In this document: positions 1 through 7,974 of the stretch, in pieces | How the letters are laid out: each line of letters opens with the position of its first letter | Position numbering within the stretch: the first letter of the stretch is position 1 | DNA from: Ligilactobacillus saerimneri DSM 16049 | Lineage (GTDB): Bacteria > Bacillota > Bacilli > Lactobacillales > Lactobacillaceae | Assembly: GCF_000423265.1 (NCBI RefSeq) | Contig: NZ_AUHQ01000016.1 | Coordinates: forward strand, 1 to 45,607 | Length of the DNA stretch: 45,607 nt | Reading direction: 5' to 3' | Translations under genes and position numbers: made by a program | The notes under the pieces: generated by a model | Told to the model about the DNA's origin: nothing | Seen by the model: the letters and a program-made list of their open reading frames with translations, nothing else | Databases searched by the model: none

Positions 1-143
1 AATTGATTCAGATTAACTGGTATCTGAATTCACGGCCACTCAAATGTTTGAACTGGCGAACTCCAATTGAGATCTTTTTGCTTAATCTGCGTCATTAAAT
101 TTGTTCAAGTTATTTATTGCAATCTACCATATTGATAATGTTT

Positions 144-866
144 TTACAGACGTCCCTGTTTTAACAATTCTATTTCATCATGCTTTAATTCCCGGTACTC
201 ACCAGAAGTTAAACCCTTAAGCGTAAGGAAACCATATGTTTCTCGCTTCAGCTTCTTAACTGGATGTCCAATTGCTTGAAGCATTTTTTTCACTTGGTGA
301 TTTCGACCTTCATGAATTGTCAACGATACAATAGCTGTTTGCTTCTTCATGTCAGTACTCAATACCTTACTTTTAGCTGGGGCTGTCTTGCGCCCATCAA
401 TGATTATCCCATGCCGTAACTTTTCTAACTCGTCATTGGTAGGGATTCCCGCAACCTTAGCAACATAGGTCTTGTTGACCTTATACCGTGGATGCATCAA
501 CTTATTAGCTAAGTCGCCATCATTGGTCATCAAAAGTAGACCTGAAGTATCATAATCTAGACGTCCTACTGGGTAAAGGCGTTGCTGATAAATATCTTTA
601 AAAAAGTCAGTTACTACTTTCCGCCCCTTATCATCTTTAGCTGCGGAAATGACCCCGCGTGGCTTATAAAACAAGATGTATACTTTTTGTTCGCGCTCAA
701 TTAACTGCCCATCGACAAGCACAACGTCCGCACCAGTTACTTTTGTACCTAGTTCCTTGACTACTTGTCCGTTAACTTGTACACGCCCTGCCTTGATCAT
801 CCGTTCGCTTTCACGCCGTGATGCCACACCGGCTCTAGCCATTACTTTCTGTAGTCTCTCTGCCAT
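144..866 (-). CDS. rluB: 23S rRNA pseudouridine synthase RluB-type
   Basis: A pseudouridine synthase of the RsuA/RluB family, expected to isomerise a uridine in helix 80 region of 23S rRNA in the cytoplasm. The 240-residue protein begins with an S4 RNA-binding domain (about residues 3-60). The catalytic motif GRLDYDTSG lies at residues 101-109, with Asp104 as the predicted nucleophile. Length is normal for the family. The ATG start overlaps the end of scpB by 32 bp, as in many Firmicutes where scpA-scpB-rluB form one unit. It is the last gene of its operon here; no convincing terminator is visible between it and the window edge. RsuA/RluE paralogues are the alternative, but the scpB neighbour favours RluB. 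Confidence 0.93.
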   Translation of the reverse strand: MAERLQKVMARAGVASRRESERMIKAGRVQVNGQVVKELGTKVTGADVVLVDGQLIEREQKVYILFYKPRGVISAAKDDKGRKVVTDFFKDIYQQRLYPVGRLDYDTSGLLLMTNDGDLANKLMHPRYKVNKTYVAKVAGIPTNDELEKLRHGIIIDGRKTAPAKSKVLSTDMKKQTAIVSLTIHEGRNHQVKKMLQAIGHPVKKLKRETYGFLTLKGLTSGEYRELKHDEIELLKQGRL

Positions 867-1461
867 TCTTTTCTCCTTCTGTTTGTTCCAAAGAACTATT
901 GAATAACTTCATAAAATCAGTAGAATTATTCCCCTCAGTCTGTAAAACTTGTTCCTCATCAACTGCTGGTAAATCCCTTAGACTTGTGAGTCCAAAAAAA
1001 TCTAAAAAATGATCTGTTGTCCCGTACTTAAAAGGTCGTCCGGGAATATTTAATCGTCCCTGTTCGGTAATCAGATCATATAATAATAACTTTTGAATCA
1101 CACCTGCAGACTGTACTCCACGAATTTCTTCAATTTCCACCCTGGTAACAGGTTGTTTATAGGCAATGATCGCTAATGTCTCCAATGCCGCCTTAGATAA
1201 AGTCGTCATTGCTGGCGATTCAAAATATTCTTTAACTACTGTTGCTAAGCTTTTTTTAGTTGCTAGGCGATAGGTTTCTCCCGCAGTTAATAGACACAAG
1301 CTTGTGTCAGGATCAGCGGCATACTTCGCCTCTAACGCCGCTAATTGCTCCTTGACTGCTGGCTTCATCATATTGGTGAGTTGGGATAACTGTCCTAACG
1401 TTATCCCTTCACTCCCACTCACAAACAGCAAACTCTCAATTTTTGCTTTATTTGATAACAT
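835..1461 (-). CDS. scpB: segregation and condensation protein B
   Basis: ScpB, the winged-helix (kite) subunit that dimerises and binds ScpA to form the Smc-ScpAB condensin for chromosome segregation. The N-terminal region (residues 1-80) and the stretch around residues 85-160 with LSKAALETLAIIAYKQPVTR are the typical two winged-helix domains; the C-terminal 30 residues are acidic and poorly conserved. I chose the ATG at 1461, which has GAGGG six bases upstream, over an in-frame GTG at 1473; this gives 208 residues and a 14-bp overlap with scpA, a sign of translational coupling. Neighbours scpA and rluB support the call. Confidence 0.95.
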   Translation of the reverse strand: MLSNKAKIESLLFVSGSEGITLGQLSQLTNMMKPAVKEQLAALEAKYAADPDTSLCLLTAGETYRLATKKSLATVVKEYFESPAMTTLSKAALETLAIIAYKQPVTRVEIEEIRGVQSAGVIQKLLLYDLITEQGRLNIPGRPFKYGTTDHFLDFFGLTSLRDLPAVDEEQVLQTEGNNSTDFMKLFNSSLEQTEGEKNGRETTESNG

Positions 1462-2209
1462 TATTACCCTCACTAGTAATCATAATCGGTTCAAAGTTTG
1501 CCGCCTGTTGTACTCCAGCTTCACCTATTTTTACCAACTCCAGCAAAGCCAAGAAAACCGTTACCAGGTGTTCGACAATATTATCTGGAAACAACCCTTC
1601 AAAAGCGACAACACGCTCCACCTTCAGACGTTGTCTAATGGTATTCATCTCAGATTTAATATTGTAACGTTCTGGATGTACCTGTGGTTGTGCAAACTTC
1701 ACGAACTTTTTTCGTTGTAAGATTTTAACAAAGGCTGTTTGTAACTGTTCAACTGTTGTTGACTCTGGGCACAGTTGCCCTAATTGAGCATCAAGAGGTG
1801 GCGCAGCCTGTTCACGCGAATAACTAAGTTCTCGTTCAGATGCCAAATCAGCCAACTTAACGCCTATTTCCTGATATAACTGGTGCACTAATAATTGTTG
1901 AACCAAATCATTCCGTGGATCCTCCTCATCTACATCAGCAGATGATGCCTCTTGCTCCTGCGGTAATAAAAGCCTACTCTTGATATTCATCAAAGTAGCT
2001 GCCATTACCAGATATTCACCTGCAATATCCAGACGTAATTCTTTCATTTGGTGAAGATAATCCATATATTGCGATGTGATCGCTGTCATTTGAATATCAT
2101 AGATATTCATCTCGTTTTGGCGAATCAAATGTAATAGCAGATCTAATGGTCCTTCAAAACTGGTTAATTTGAAGGTTAACTTCTTTTCGTGGGATTCCAG
2201 TTTATTCAC
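1448..2209 (-). CDS. scpA: segregation and condensation protein A (GTG start)
   Basis: ScpA, the kleisin that bridges the Smc ATPase heads and ScpB. The N-terminal signature TSFEGPLDLLLHLIRQNEMN is present near residues 17-36, and the C-terminal winged helix covers about residues 170-253. I prefer the GTG at 2209, preceded by GGGAG, giving 253 residues; an in-frame TTG at 2236 would add nine residues lying inside ribT. The GTG overlaps the ribT stop by 8 bp, so translation is probably coupled. Part of the xerD-ribT-scpA-scpB-rluB run. Confidence 0.94.
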   Translation of the reverse strand: MNKLESHEKKLTFKLTSFEGPLDLLLHLIRQNEMNIYDIQMTAITSQYMDYLHQMKELRLDIAGEYLVMAATLMNIKSRLLLPQEQEASSADVDEEDPRNDLVQQLLVHQLYQEIGVKLADLASERELSYSREQAAPPLDAQLGQLCPESTTVEQLQTAFVKILQRKKFVKFAQPQVHPERYNIKSEMNTIRQRLKVERVVAFEGLFPDNIVEHLVTVFLALLELVKIGEAGVQQAANFEPIMITSEGNNVIK

Positions 2210-2561
2210 TACGCTTCTGCTCCCATTTAGTAACAAACGATGCTGTCTCCATATTACCCATCAATTTTAAATTAGGGAGACGTTCGCTCAAGGCAGTTAA
2301 CATCTTATAAGTTACCCCTTCATTCCGTTGTGCTGGTGAAACAGCGATCTGCCGCACAATAATAAATTCATCGTTTAATTCGACCCCAATAATCCCTGTG
2401 AAATCTTCATCTTCGTTTTTCCACAAAAACAATGCCCGATTATCTTCAGCCTGATACCAGTCGATTTCTTGCTTTAGTCGTGCAAAATCTTTCAAATCTG
2501 GGATAAATGACAATAACCCCATCGCAATTTTTTGGTAGTCATTTTTATACTTATACAGCAT
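2202..2561 (-). CDS. ribT: RibT-like GNAT-family protein
   Basis: A small (119-residue) protein of the RibT family, a GNAT N-acetyltransferase-like fold. In Bacillus ribT sits at the riboflavin operon, whereas in lactobacilli it is commonly found beside scpA as here; its substrate is not established. The central segment FTGIIGVELNDEFIIVRQIAVSPAQRNEG resembles GNAT motif A (strand-turn-acetyl-CoA loop QRNEG). The ATG at 2561 is chosen because GGAGG lies five bases upstream; longer in-frame starts up to 2609 lack a site. It overlaps scpA by 8 bp. Confidence 0.8.
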   Translation of the reverse strand: MLYKYKNDYQKIAMGLLSFIPDLKDFARLKQEIDWYQAEDNRALFLWKNEDEDFTGIIGVELNDEFIIVRQIAVSPAQRNEGVTYKMLTALSERLPNLKLMGNMETASFVTKWEQKRSE

Positions 2562-2629
2562 TTTGACCTCCATACCCCGTTCATTAGTCAATATATAGTA
2601 ATGTAACATAACTTTGCATCTCGAACCAG

Positions 2630-3535
2630 TTAAGCTCTGGGATGCGTCTCTTTATAAATCTCTGCTAGTCTCTTATGCGATAAGTGTGTATAGATCTGAG
2701 TAGTTGAAATATCAGCATGTCCTAGAAGTTCTTGAACAACCCGCAAATCAGCTCCATTTTCTAAAATATGTGTTGCAAATGAATGTCGCAACGTATGTGG
2801 TGTAACATCCTTCGTTATTCCAGCTTGCTGTGTATACTCCTTTATTTTTTTCCAGATTCCCTGCCGACTTAGCTTATTACCATGAAAATTAACAAATACG
2901 TATTCACTATTTTTATTCTTCAACAGCTGCGGGCGCGCATCCTGTAAATATTTTTCAACCCAAGCACAAGCAGCATCTCCGATGGGAACGATTCTTTCCT
3001 TGTTCCCCTTTCCTAACGTTTGCAGTAATTGCAACGGCAGGTGCAAATCACTGAGTTTGAGATTAACTAACTCGCTTACCCGTAAGCCGGTTGCGTACAT
3101 CAACTCCAAAAGTGCGCGATCACGCACGCCTAATGTTCGGTTAACATCCGGCATTGCTAATAATTTATCCACTTCATCCGGTGATAATACAGCTGGCAAA
3201 TGTTTTTGCTTTTTAGGTAAGTCCACTAGTACCATCGGATTAGTGGTAATTTTTTCTTCCTGAATCAAATACTGAAAAAAGCGTCGCAGACTGGTTGTAC
3301 TCCGAATAATAGAAGAATTAGCCTTTCCTTGTTCTTGTTGCCTTTGCATGTAATCAACCACATTATGATTGGTCACTGCTTCGAAAGTAGTTATTTTTTG
3401 CTGTTGTAAATAAGTAGCAAATTCTGCTAAATCATGTCCATAACTAGTTACAGTGTTGGTAGTTAATCCCCGTTCAACCAGTAAATAGTGCAAGTAATCT
3501 GCAATAATATCTGTTAGCGCATCATTGTTGCTCAT
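2630..3535 (-). CDS. xerD: site-specific tyrosine recombinase XerD
   Basis: Tyrosine recombinase that, with a XerC partner, resolves chromosome dimers at dif at the septum. The 301-residue protein has the SAM-like core-binding domain (residues 5-95) and the catalytic domain (115-298). The full catalytic set is visible: Arg152, Lys176, His247, Arg250, His273 and nucleophile Tyr282. Length and the cvfB/ribT/scpA neighbourhood match chromosomal XerD of lactobacilli and argue against a phage integrase. The start overlaps cvfB by 14 bp and has no strong ribosome site, so coupling is likely. Confidence 0.93.
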   Translation of the reverse strand: MSNNDALTDIIADYLHYLLVERGLTTNTVTSYGHDLAEFATYLQQQKITTFEAVTNHNVVDYMQRQQEQGKANSSIIRSTTSLRRFFQYLIQEEKITTNPMVLVDLPKKQKHLPAVLSPDEVDKLLAMPDVNRTLGVRDRALLELMYATGLRVSELVNLKLSDLHLPLQLLQTLGKGNKERIVPIGDAACAWVEKYLQDARPQLLKNKNSEYVFVNFHGNKLSRQGIWKKIKEYTQQAGITKDVTPHTLRHSFATHILENGADLRVVQELLGHADISTTQIYTHLSHKRLAEIYKETHPRA

Positions 3536-4388
3536 TAAGAATCAACTCGCCTTCACGTTGCTGAACCAATCCAGCTTTCATCAGGTGACCAACACTCCGC
3601 TTAAATTGCCCCTTACTAATACCAAAGTAAGCTTTGATAGCAGCAGGAGTACTCTTATCTGTATATGGTAGATGGCCTTGATTTTGCTTTAAGGCAGCCA
3701 GTATCATCTGTGCATCTTCACTAATCGCCTCATAAGCCCGGGGTTGAAGTGATAAATTGAGCCGCCCGTCAGCGTGAACATCAATTACCCGTGCCTGAAC
3801 AACTTGCCCCAAATACGGCTCTTGTTCCCGTTCTCCATGATAAATAAAACCTAAGTAATAATCACTAGTCAACACCAGGGTCCCTGCACGCTTAAGCCGG
3901 TATACCGTCGCTGTAACTTCACGATTCATCATCCGTTTATCGGCCTGCACACTTACTTGGCGGATCAAATCATCCGTTGCCAGTTTACCCCAAATACGAT
4001 CCTTGTCATCAACTGTCAATGCTAACAGTAACCGACTCCCCTTCTGAGGCCATAAATGCCGTAGAAGTGGCAAATCATCACTAGAAATAGCAATATCCTT
4101 ATCAGGTAAACCAATATCAACAAAGACACCCAAGTCACCATGGCTTCCTACAACTGTCCCCCAAGCATATTGGTCACGCCCAACTTTAGGGACCTGTTTA
4201 GTCATCACCAATTGGTGGTGTTCATTTTGATAAGCAAATCCTGAAATAACTGCTCCCGGTCGCGGAACTTTCTTTAGTTCTTTTTTTGCAATTCGAAAAG
4301 TATGCCCATCAACCTGGGCGAAAACATAATTATCATTTTCATCCGTCACAGTTGCCCGGACCGTTCGTGCCAAATAATCTTTTAGCAT
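3522..4388 (-). CDS. cvfB: S1-like RNA-binding protein CvfB/YitL
   Basis: Member of the CvfB (YitL) family, built from S1-like RNA-binding domains followed by a C-terminal winged helix. In 288 residues one sees repeated OB-fold segments, including WGTVVGSHGDLGVFVDIGLP around residue 77 and YLGQVVQARVIDVHADGRLNLSLQPR around residues 190-217, then a C-terminal helix-turn-helix-like tail. In Staphylococcus the homologue affects virulence regulators; in lactobacilli the role is not defined. Start ATG at 4388 has GGGAGG nearby. It directly precedes xerD with overlap. Confidence 0.88.
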   Translation of the reverse strand: MLKDYLARTVRATVTDENDNYVFAQVDGHTFRIAKKELKKVPRPGAVISGFAYQNEHHQLVMTKQVPKVGRDQYAWGTVVGSHGDLGVFVDIGLPDKDIAISSDDLPLLRHLWPQKGSRLLLALTVDDKDRIWGKLATDDLIRQVSVQADKRMMNREVTATVYRLKRAGTLVLTSDYYLGFIYHGEREQEPYLGQVVQARVIDVHADGRLNLSLQPRAYEAISEDAQMILAALKQNQGHLPYTDKSTPAAIKAYFGISKGQFKRSVGHLMKAGLVQQREGELILNEQQ

Positions 4389-4398
4389 CTTATCCTCC

Positions 4399-4860
4399 CT
4401 ATGTAAAGCTCAAATGTAAAAAAGTAACAATATAGTAGGTGATTCCCGCTGCGATAATTGGTCCAGCAGCTACTCCCTTTAAAAAGACTACCCCGATGAT
4501 AGTCCCTAAAACCAGGGCCACGGTCACTTGCGGTGTATCAGTTAATAGGTTTACTCCATGCCGTGAGAGAATAGCAACGGCAATGCCACATCCCACCGCA
4601 ATCCATCCCGCTGGTGTTTTCATTGCATGCAAAAGATCAATAAAACGAATCTTTCCCGTTGCAATTGGAATTAATATTGCTATTGAAATTAACGTCACAC
4701 CCCAGTTAATACCCTTACTTTGAATAAGTGGAAATAGCTTAGAACTTAACGGAGGTAATAACTTAATCCCCAGTACAATAAATGTGGCAATCAATAGGGA
4801 ATTATTACGGCCAACAAAAGCTATCCCTAATATTGCCAGCAAAAATAACCAACTCTCCAT
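4399..4860 (-). CDS. DUF441 family membrane protein
   Basis: A small integral membrane protein of the DUF441 family (YtwI-like) with no known function. The 153 residues contain four to five hydrophobic segments (about 2-18, 20-37, 49-66, 83-100, 108-147) rich in Gly, Ile and Val, with [14 protein letters not shown] a typical conserved loop. I chose the ATG at 4860, with GAGG seven bases upstream. A longer reading frame to 4971 would run through the pyk terminator hairpin and is not credible. A TGG-TATGAT extended -10 element sits about 40 bp upstream, so it may be transcribed separately from pyk and lead into cvfB. Confidence 0.88.
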   Translation of the reverse strand: MESWLFLLAILGIAFVGRNNSLLIATFIVLGIKLLPPLSSKLFPLIQSKGINWGVTLISIAILIPIATGKIRFIDLLHAMKTPAGWIAVGCGIAVAILSRHGVNLLTDTPQVTVALVLGTIIGVVFLKGVAAGPIIAAGITYYIVTFLHLSFT

Positions 4861-4939
4861 ATTTTTCCTCGCAATCATAATACATATGTTTTTATCATAC
4901 CAAAAATATCCCTTAAAATCAGCTATCCAGTACGGATAT

Positions 4940-4977
4940 AAATAAAAATGGATGGCAGATAAATCTACCATCCATTT
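4940..4977 (-). terminator. intrinsic terminator after pyk
   Basis: A near-perfect inverted repeat (arms 4946-4960 and 4963-4977, two-base loop, one mismatched pair) followed on the minus strand by a T-rich run. It ends the pfkA-pyk transcript. T-rich sequence on the other side makes it potentially bidirectional. Confidence 0.85.
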
Positions 4978-5025
4978 ATTTTTAGTGTTGCTAATGAGCC
5001 AAACTCATTGATTCACTTCTAAAAA

Positions 5026-6786
5026 TTAAAGTGTGTTAGATACACCGTTGTAAACAATACCACGACGACTATCAACAGTGATAGTTTCACCGTTACCGAT
5101 CAAGCTAGTAGCGTTCTTTGCCCCAACGATAACAGGAATACCCATGGAAATACCTACAACTGCAGCGTGAGAAGTCAAGCCACCGTTTTCAACAACTAAA
5201 GCAGCAGACTTTTGAATAGCTGGAGTGTAGTCCTTATCAGTTGTTTCAACAACTAATACGCCACCTTCAACAGCATTTTCGTTAGCTTCTTGTGCTGAAT
5301 GTGCAATAACTGCCTTACCAATAACAGTTTCATCACCAACACCTTGACCTTCAGCAAGCTTGGAGCCGATTAATTGGATCTTCATGATGTTAGTAGTGCC
5401 CTTTTCACCCACAGGTACACCAGCAACGATCAAGATCAAATCGCCTTCCTTAGCGAAACCAGACTTCTTAGCTTCTTCAGTAGCTAATTCGAACATGTCG
5501 TCAGTAGAAGCTGGAGTTTCAGCGATAACAGGGTGAACACCCCAGTTAACAGTCAAGCCACGTTGAGTCCGTTCATCGAATGTAACTGCTAAAATGTTAG
5601 CATTTGGACGATACTTGGAAATCATCCGTGCAGTGTGACCAGACTTAGTTGCAGCAACAATTGTCTTGATGTTCAAGTTGTCAGCAGCTTCAGCAACAGC
5701 ACGACCGATGGCTTCAGTAACATCAGTCTTGTCAAAGTCGTTCAAGCTGATCCGTTGGTTGTGACGCAAAGCATTTTCAGCCTTGATGTCGATCCGTGCC
5801 ATAGTAGCAACAGACTTAACTGGGTAATCACCGTTAGCTGATTCACCAGAAAGCATCGTTGCATCAGTACCATCCCAAACAGCGTTGGCAACGTCAGAAG
5901 CTTCGGCACGAGTTGGACGTGGGTTTTCTTGCATAGAGTCTAACATTTGTGTTGCAGTGATAACTGGCTTACCAACAGCATTACACTTTCTGATCAATTC
6001 CTTTTGTACCAAAGGAACGTTTTCAGTTGGAATTTCAACACCCATGTCCCCACGAGCAATCATCAAACCATCAGAAACCTTAATGATTTCATCAAAGTTG
6101 TTGATACCTTCTTGTGATTCAATCTTAGGGAAGATTTGCACGTGTTCCATGTGCTTTTCTTCTAAGAGTTCACGAATATCTAAAACGTCTTGAGGCTTCC
6201 GTACGAATGAAGCAGAAATATAGTTGATTTCGTTGTCCAAACCGAAGCGAATATCACTAGAATCTTTTTCAGTGATACCAGGCAAGTTGATGGAAACGCC
6301 AGGAGCATTAACACCCTTACGTGAACCTAAAGTCCCTTCATTAAGAACCTTAACAACTAATTCACGATTAGCTTCGTCCTTTTCTTCAACTTGCATATCA
6401 AGCAAACCGTCATCAAATAAAACGTGGCCGCCTACATGAACGTCATCATAAAGACCTTCATATGTAACAGCAATCTTTTCCTTAGTAGTTTCAAGGGATG
6501 AGTCCATTGAAATACGTACTACATCACCAATAGCATAAGTTACGTTACCATTAGCTTGCTTAGTAGTCCGAATTTCAGCACCCTTTGTGTCAAGCATCAA
6601 ACCTACAGTCTTGCCTGTCACTTTTTCAGCTTCATGAACTAACTTCATCCGACCTAAATGTTCTTCGTGGTCCCCGTGTGAGAAGTTAAAACGGAATACG
6701 TTAGCACCTGCTTCAATCAATTTAACAATTGTATCAAGATCGGAACTAGCTGGTCCTAATGTACTAACAATTTTGGTTTTCTTCAT
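5026..6786 (-). CDS. pyk: pyruvate kinase with C-terminal PEP-utiliser-like domain
   Basis: Pyruvate kinase, final ATP-forming step of glycolysis (phosphoenolpyruvate + ADP to pyruvate + ATP). The 586-residue length equals the Gram-positive form with an extra C-terminal domain resembling the phosphohistidine domain of PEP-utilising enzymes. Visible are the N-terminal MKKTKIVSTLGPASSD, the active-site block PKIESQEGINNFDEI with the catalytic lysine, IARGDMGVEIP, and in the extra domain GGLTSHAAVVG. ATG start with GGAGAGG upstream. It follows pfkA by 86 bp and ends at a strong terminator; the upstream dnaE-pfkA region carries a cre-like site. Confidence 0.97.
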   Translation of the reverse strand: MKKTKIVSTLGPASSDLDTIVKLIEAGANVFRFNFSHGDHEEHLGRMKLVHEAEKVTGKTVGLMLDTKGAEIRTTKQANGNVTYAIGDVVRISMDSSLETTKEKIAVTYEGLYDDVHVGGHVLFDDGLLDMQVEEKDEANRELVVKVLNEGTLGSRKGVNAPGVSINLPGITEKDSSDIRFGLDNEINYISASFVRKPQDVLDIRELLEEKHMEHVQIFPKIESQEGINNFDEIIKVSDGLMIARGDMGVEIPTENVPLVQKELIRKCNAVGKPVITATQMLDSMQENPRPTRAEASDVANAVWDGTDATMLSGESANGDYPVKSVATMARIDIKAENALRHNQRISLNDFDKTDVTEAIGRAVAEAADNLNIKTIVAATKSGHTARMISKYRPNANILAVTFDERTQRGLTVNWGVHPVIAETPASTDDMFELATEEAKKSGFAKEGDLILIVAGVPVGEKGTTNIMKIQLIGSKLAEGQGVGDETVIGKAVIAHSAQEANENAVEGGVLVVETTDKDYTPAIQKSAALVVENGGLTSHAAVVGISMGIPVIVGAKNATSLIGNGETITVDSRRGIVYNGVSNTL

Positions 6787-6872
6787 GAGTAAAACCTCTC
6801 CTTTGAAAAATATTAAAGATGACTTTTATGTCGCTCTTTACAAAAAATTAAAAACGTTAATCAAACCGCTGT

Positions 6873-7841
6873 TTATTTAAAACGTAAACGGTCATTCAAG
6901 TCTAACAGAGTTGTATCTGTATGATGTTTGTGATTTTCAAGCGTATCGATAATATCATGTGCTACAAGTTGGTTATCCTTGATACCAATTGCTAAACCAC
7001 CCTTGCCTTCAAGTAATAACTTGATAGCATAGTCGCCTAAACGAGCAGCTAATACACGGTCCTTAGCAGTTGGTACACCCCCACGTTGAACGTGAGCCAA
7101 AGTGATTGCCCGACTATCGAAATCACCGTATTGGTCAAGTTGTTCCTTGAAGTCAGCAGCAGACATCACACCTTCTGCAATGACAATGATACCATAATCC
7201 TTGCCGTGCTTACGGTTTTCTTCCAAGTGTTCAGCAATTGCTTTGATATCATATTCACGTTCTGGGATAACAATTGCATCAGCAGCTGTGGCAACCCCAG
7301 CCCATAAAGCAATATCGCCGGCACCCCGACCCATCACTTCAACAACGAAATGACGTTGGTGAGAACGAGCAGTATCAGTAACCCGGTCCAATGCATCAAC
7401 ACAAACGTTAACAGCTGTATCGAAACCGATAGTAAAATCAGTCCCTGGAATATCATTATCAATAGTCCCTGGGATCCCGATAGAGTTGAACCCTAACTTA
7501 GTTAGCTTTTCAGCACCGTGGTATGAACCATCGCCACCAATCACAACTAAGGCATCAATTCCAAATTTCTTTAACTGTTCGATCCCTTTCAATTGTGTTT
7601 CTCTTTCAGCAAATTCAGGGAACCGTGCAGAGTATAGAATTGTACCACCACGGTTAACAATTGTATCTAAATCCTTTAAAGAATTCATGTTAAAGATATT
7701 ACCTTCAACTAAGCCCTTGTAACCGTAGTTAATCCCGAATGCTTCTAACCCTGCATCCATTGCAGCCCGTGCGATCGCACGAACAGCTGTATTCATACCA
7801 GAGGAGTCGCCACCGCTGGTCATAATACCAATGCGTTTCAT
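6873..7841 (-). CDS. pfkA: ATP-dependent 6-phosphofructokinase
   Basis: Phosphofructokinase I, the committed glycolytic step (fructose 6-phosphate + ATP). The 322-residue protein has the ATP loop SGGDSSGMN (residues 9-17), GGDGS (102-106) and the substrate/catalytic block TIDNDIPGTD (126-135) with Asp128. GGDGS with glycine marks ATP rather than pyrophosphate use. The first motif is usually GGDAPGMN; the Ser-Ser version is noted separately. Start ATG at 7841 follows GAGGTGG; an in-frame GTG three codons upstream is less likely. Own promoter in the 133-bp gap to dnaE. Confidence 0.96.
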   Translation of the reverse strand: MKRIGIMTSGGDSSGMNTAVRAIARAAMDAGLEAFGINYGYKGLVEGNIFNMNSLKDLDTIVNRGGTILYSARFPEFAERETQLKGIEQLKKFGIDALVVIGGDGSYHGAEKLTKLGFNSIGIPGTIDNDIPGTDFTIGFDTAVNVCVDALDRVTDTARSHQRHFVVEVMGRGAGDIALWAGVATAADAIVIPEREYDIKAIAEHLEENRKHGKDYGIIVIAEGVMSAADFKEQLDQYGDFDSRAITLAHVQRGGVPTAKDRVLAARLGDYAIKLLLEGKGGLAIGIKDNQLVAHDIIDTLENHKHHTDTTLLDLNDRLRFK

Positions 7842-7894
7842 ATTGTCCACCTCAAAAATTATTATTCTCTAATTTCTTTTCTTGTTCAAAAGTA

Positions 7895-7923
7895 ATATTA
7901 TCACTTTTATACGGAATTGTCTT
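7895..7923 (-). promoter_or_regulatory. pfkA: likely pfkA-pyk promoter
   Basis: Minus-strand AAGACA (7918-7923) and TAATAT (7895-7900) with a 17-bp spacer, about 55 bp before the pfkA start. This would let pfkA-pyk be transcribed apart from dnaE. Confidence 0.5.
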
Positions 7924-7974
7924 GTATTTTTTATTCATAGTAAGCAGTTTTTCTGATTTATCTATCATTTATCC

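Noticed and set aside
6-29. Inverted repeat ATTCAGAT/ATCTGAAT as rluB terminator
   Set aside because: Only 8 bp with an 8-base loop, no T-run on the minus strand, and over 110 bp past the stop codon; too weak to call.
2630-3535. XerD-like protein as a phage integrase
   Set aside because: Lies in the conserved cvfB-xerD-ribT-scpA cluster more than 23 kb from the prophage and has the standard Xer length and layout.
4861-4971. 37-codon N-terminal extension of the DUF441 protein
   Set aside because: Passes through the pyk terminator hairpin; the ATG at 4860 has a good site and gives the normal family length.
5635-6439. Several plus-strand open frames opposite pyk
   Set aside because: They are antisense to a clearly coding, strongly conserved gene, lack ribosome sites and have no protein family features; codon bias of pyk explains them.
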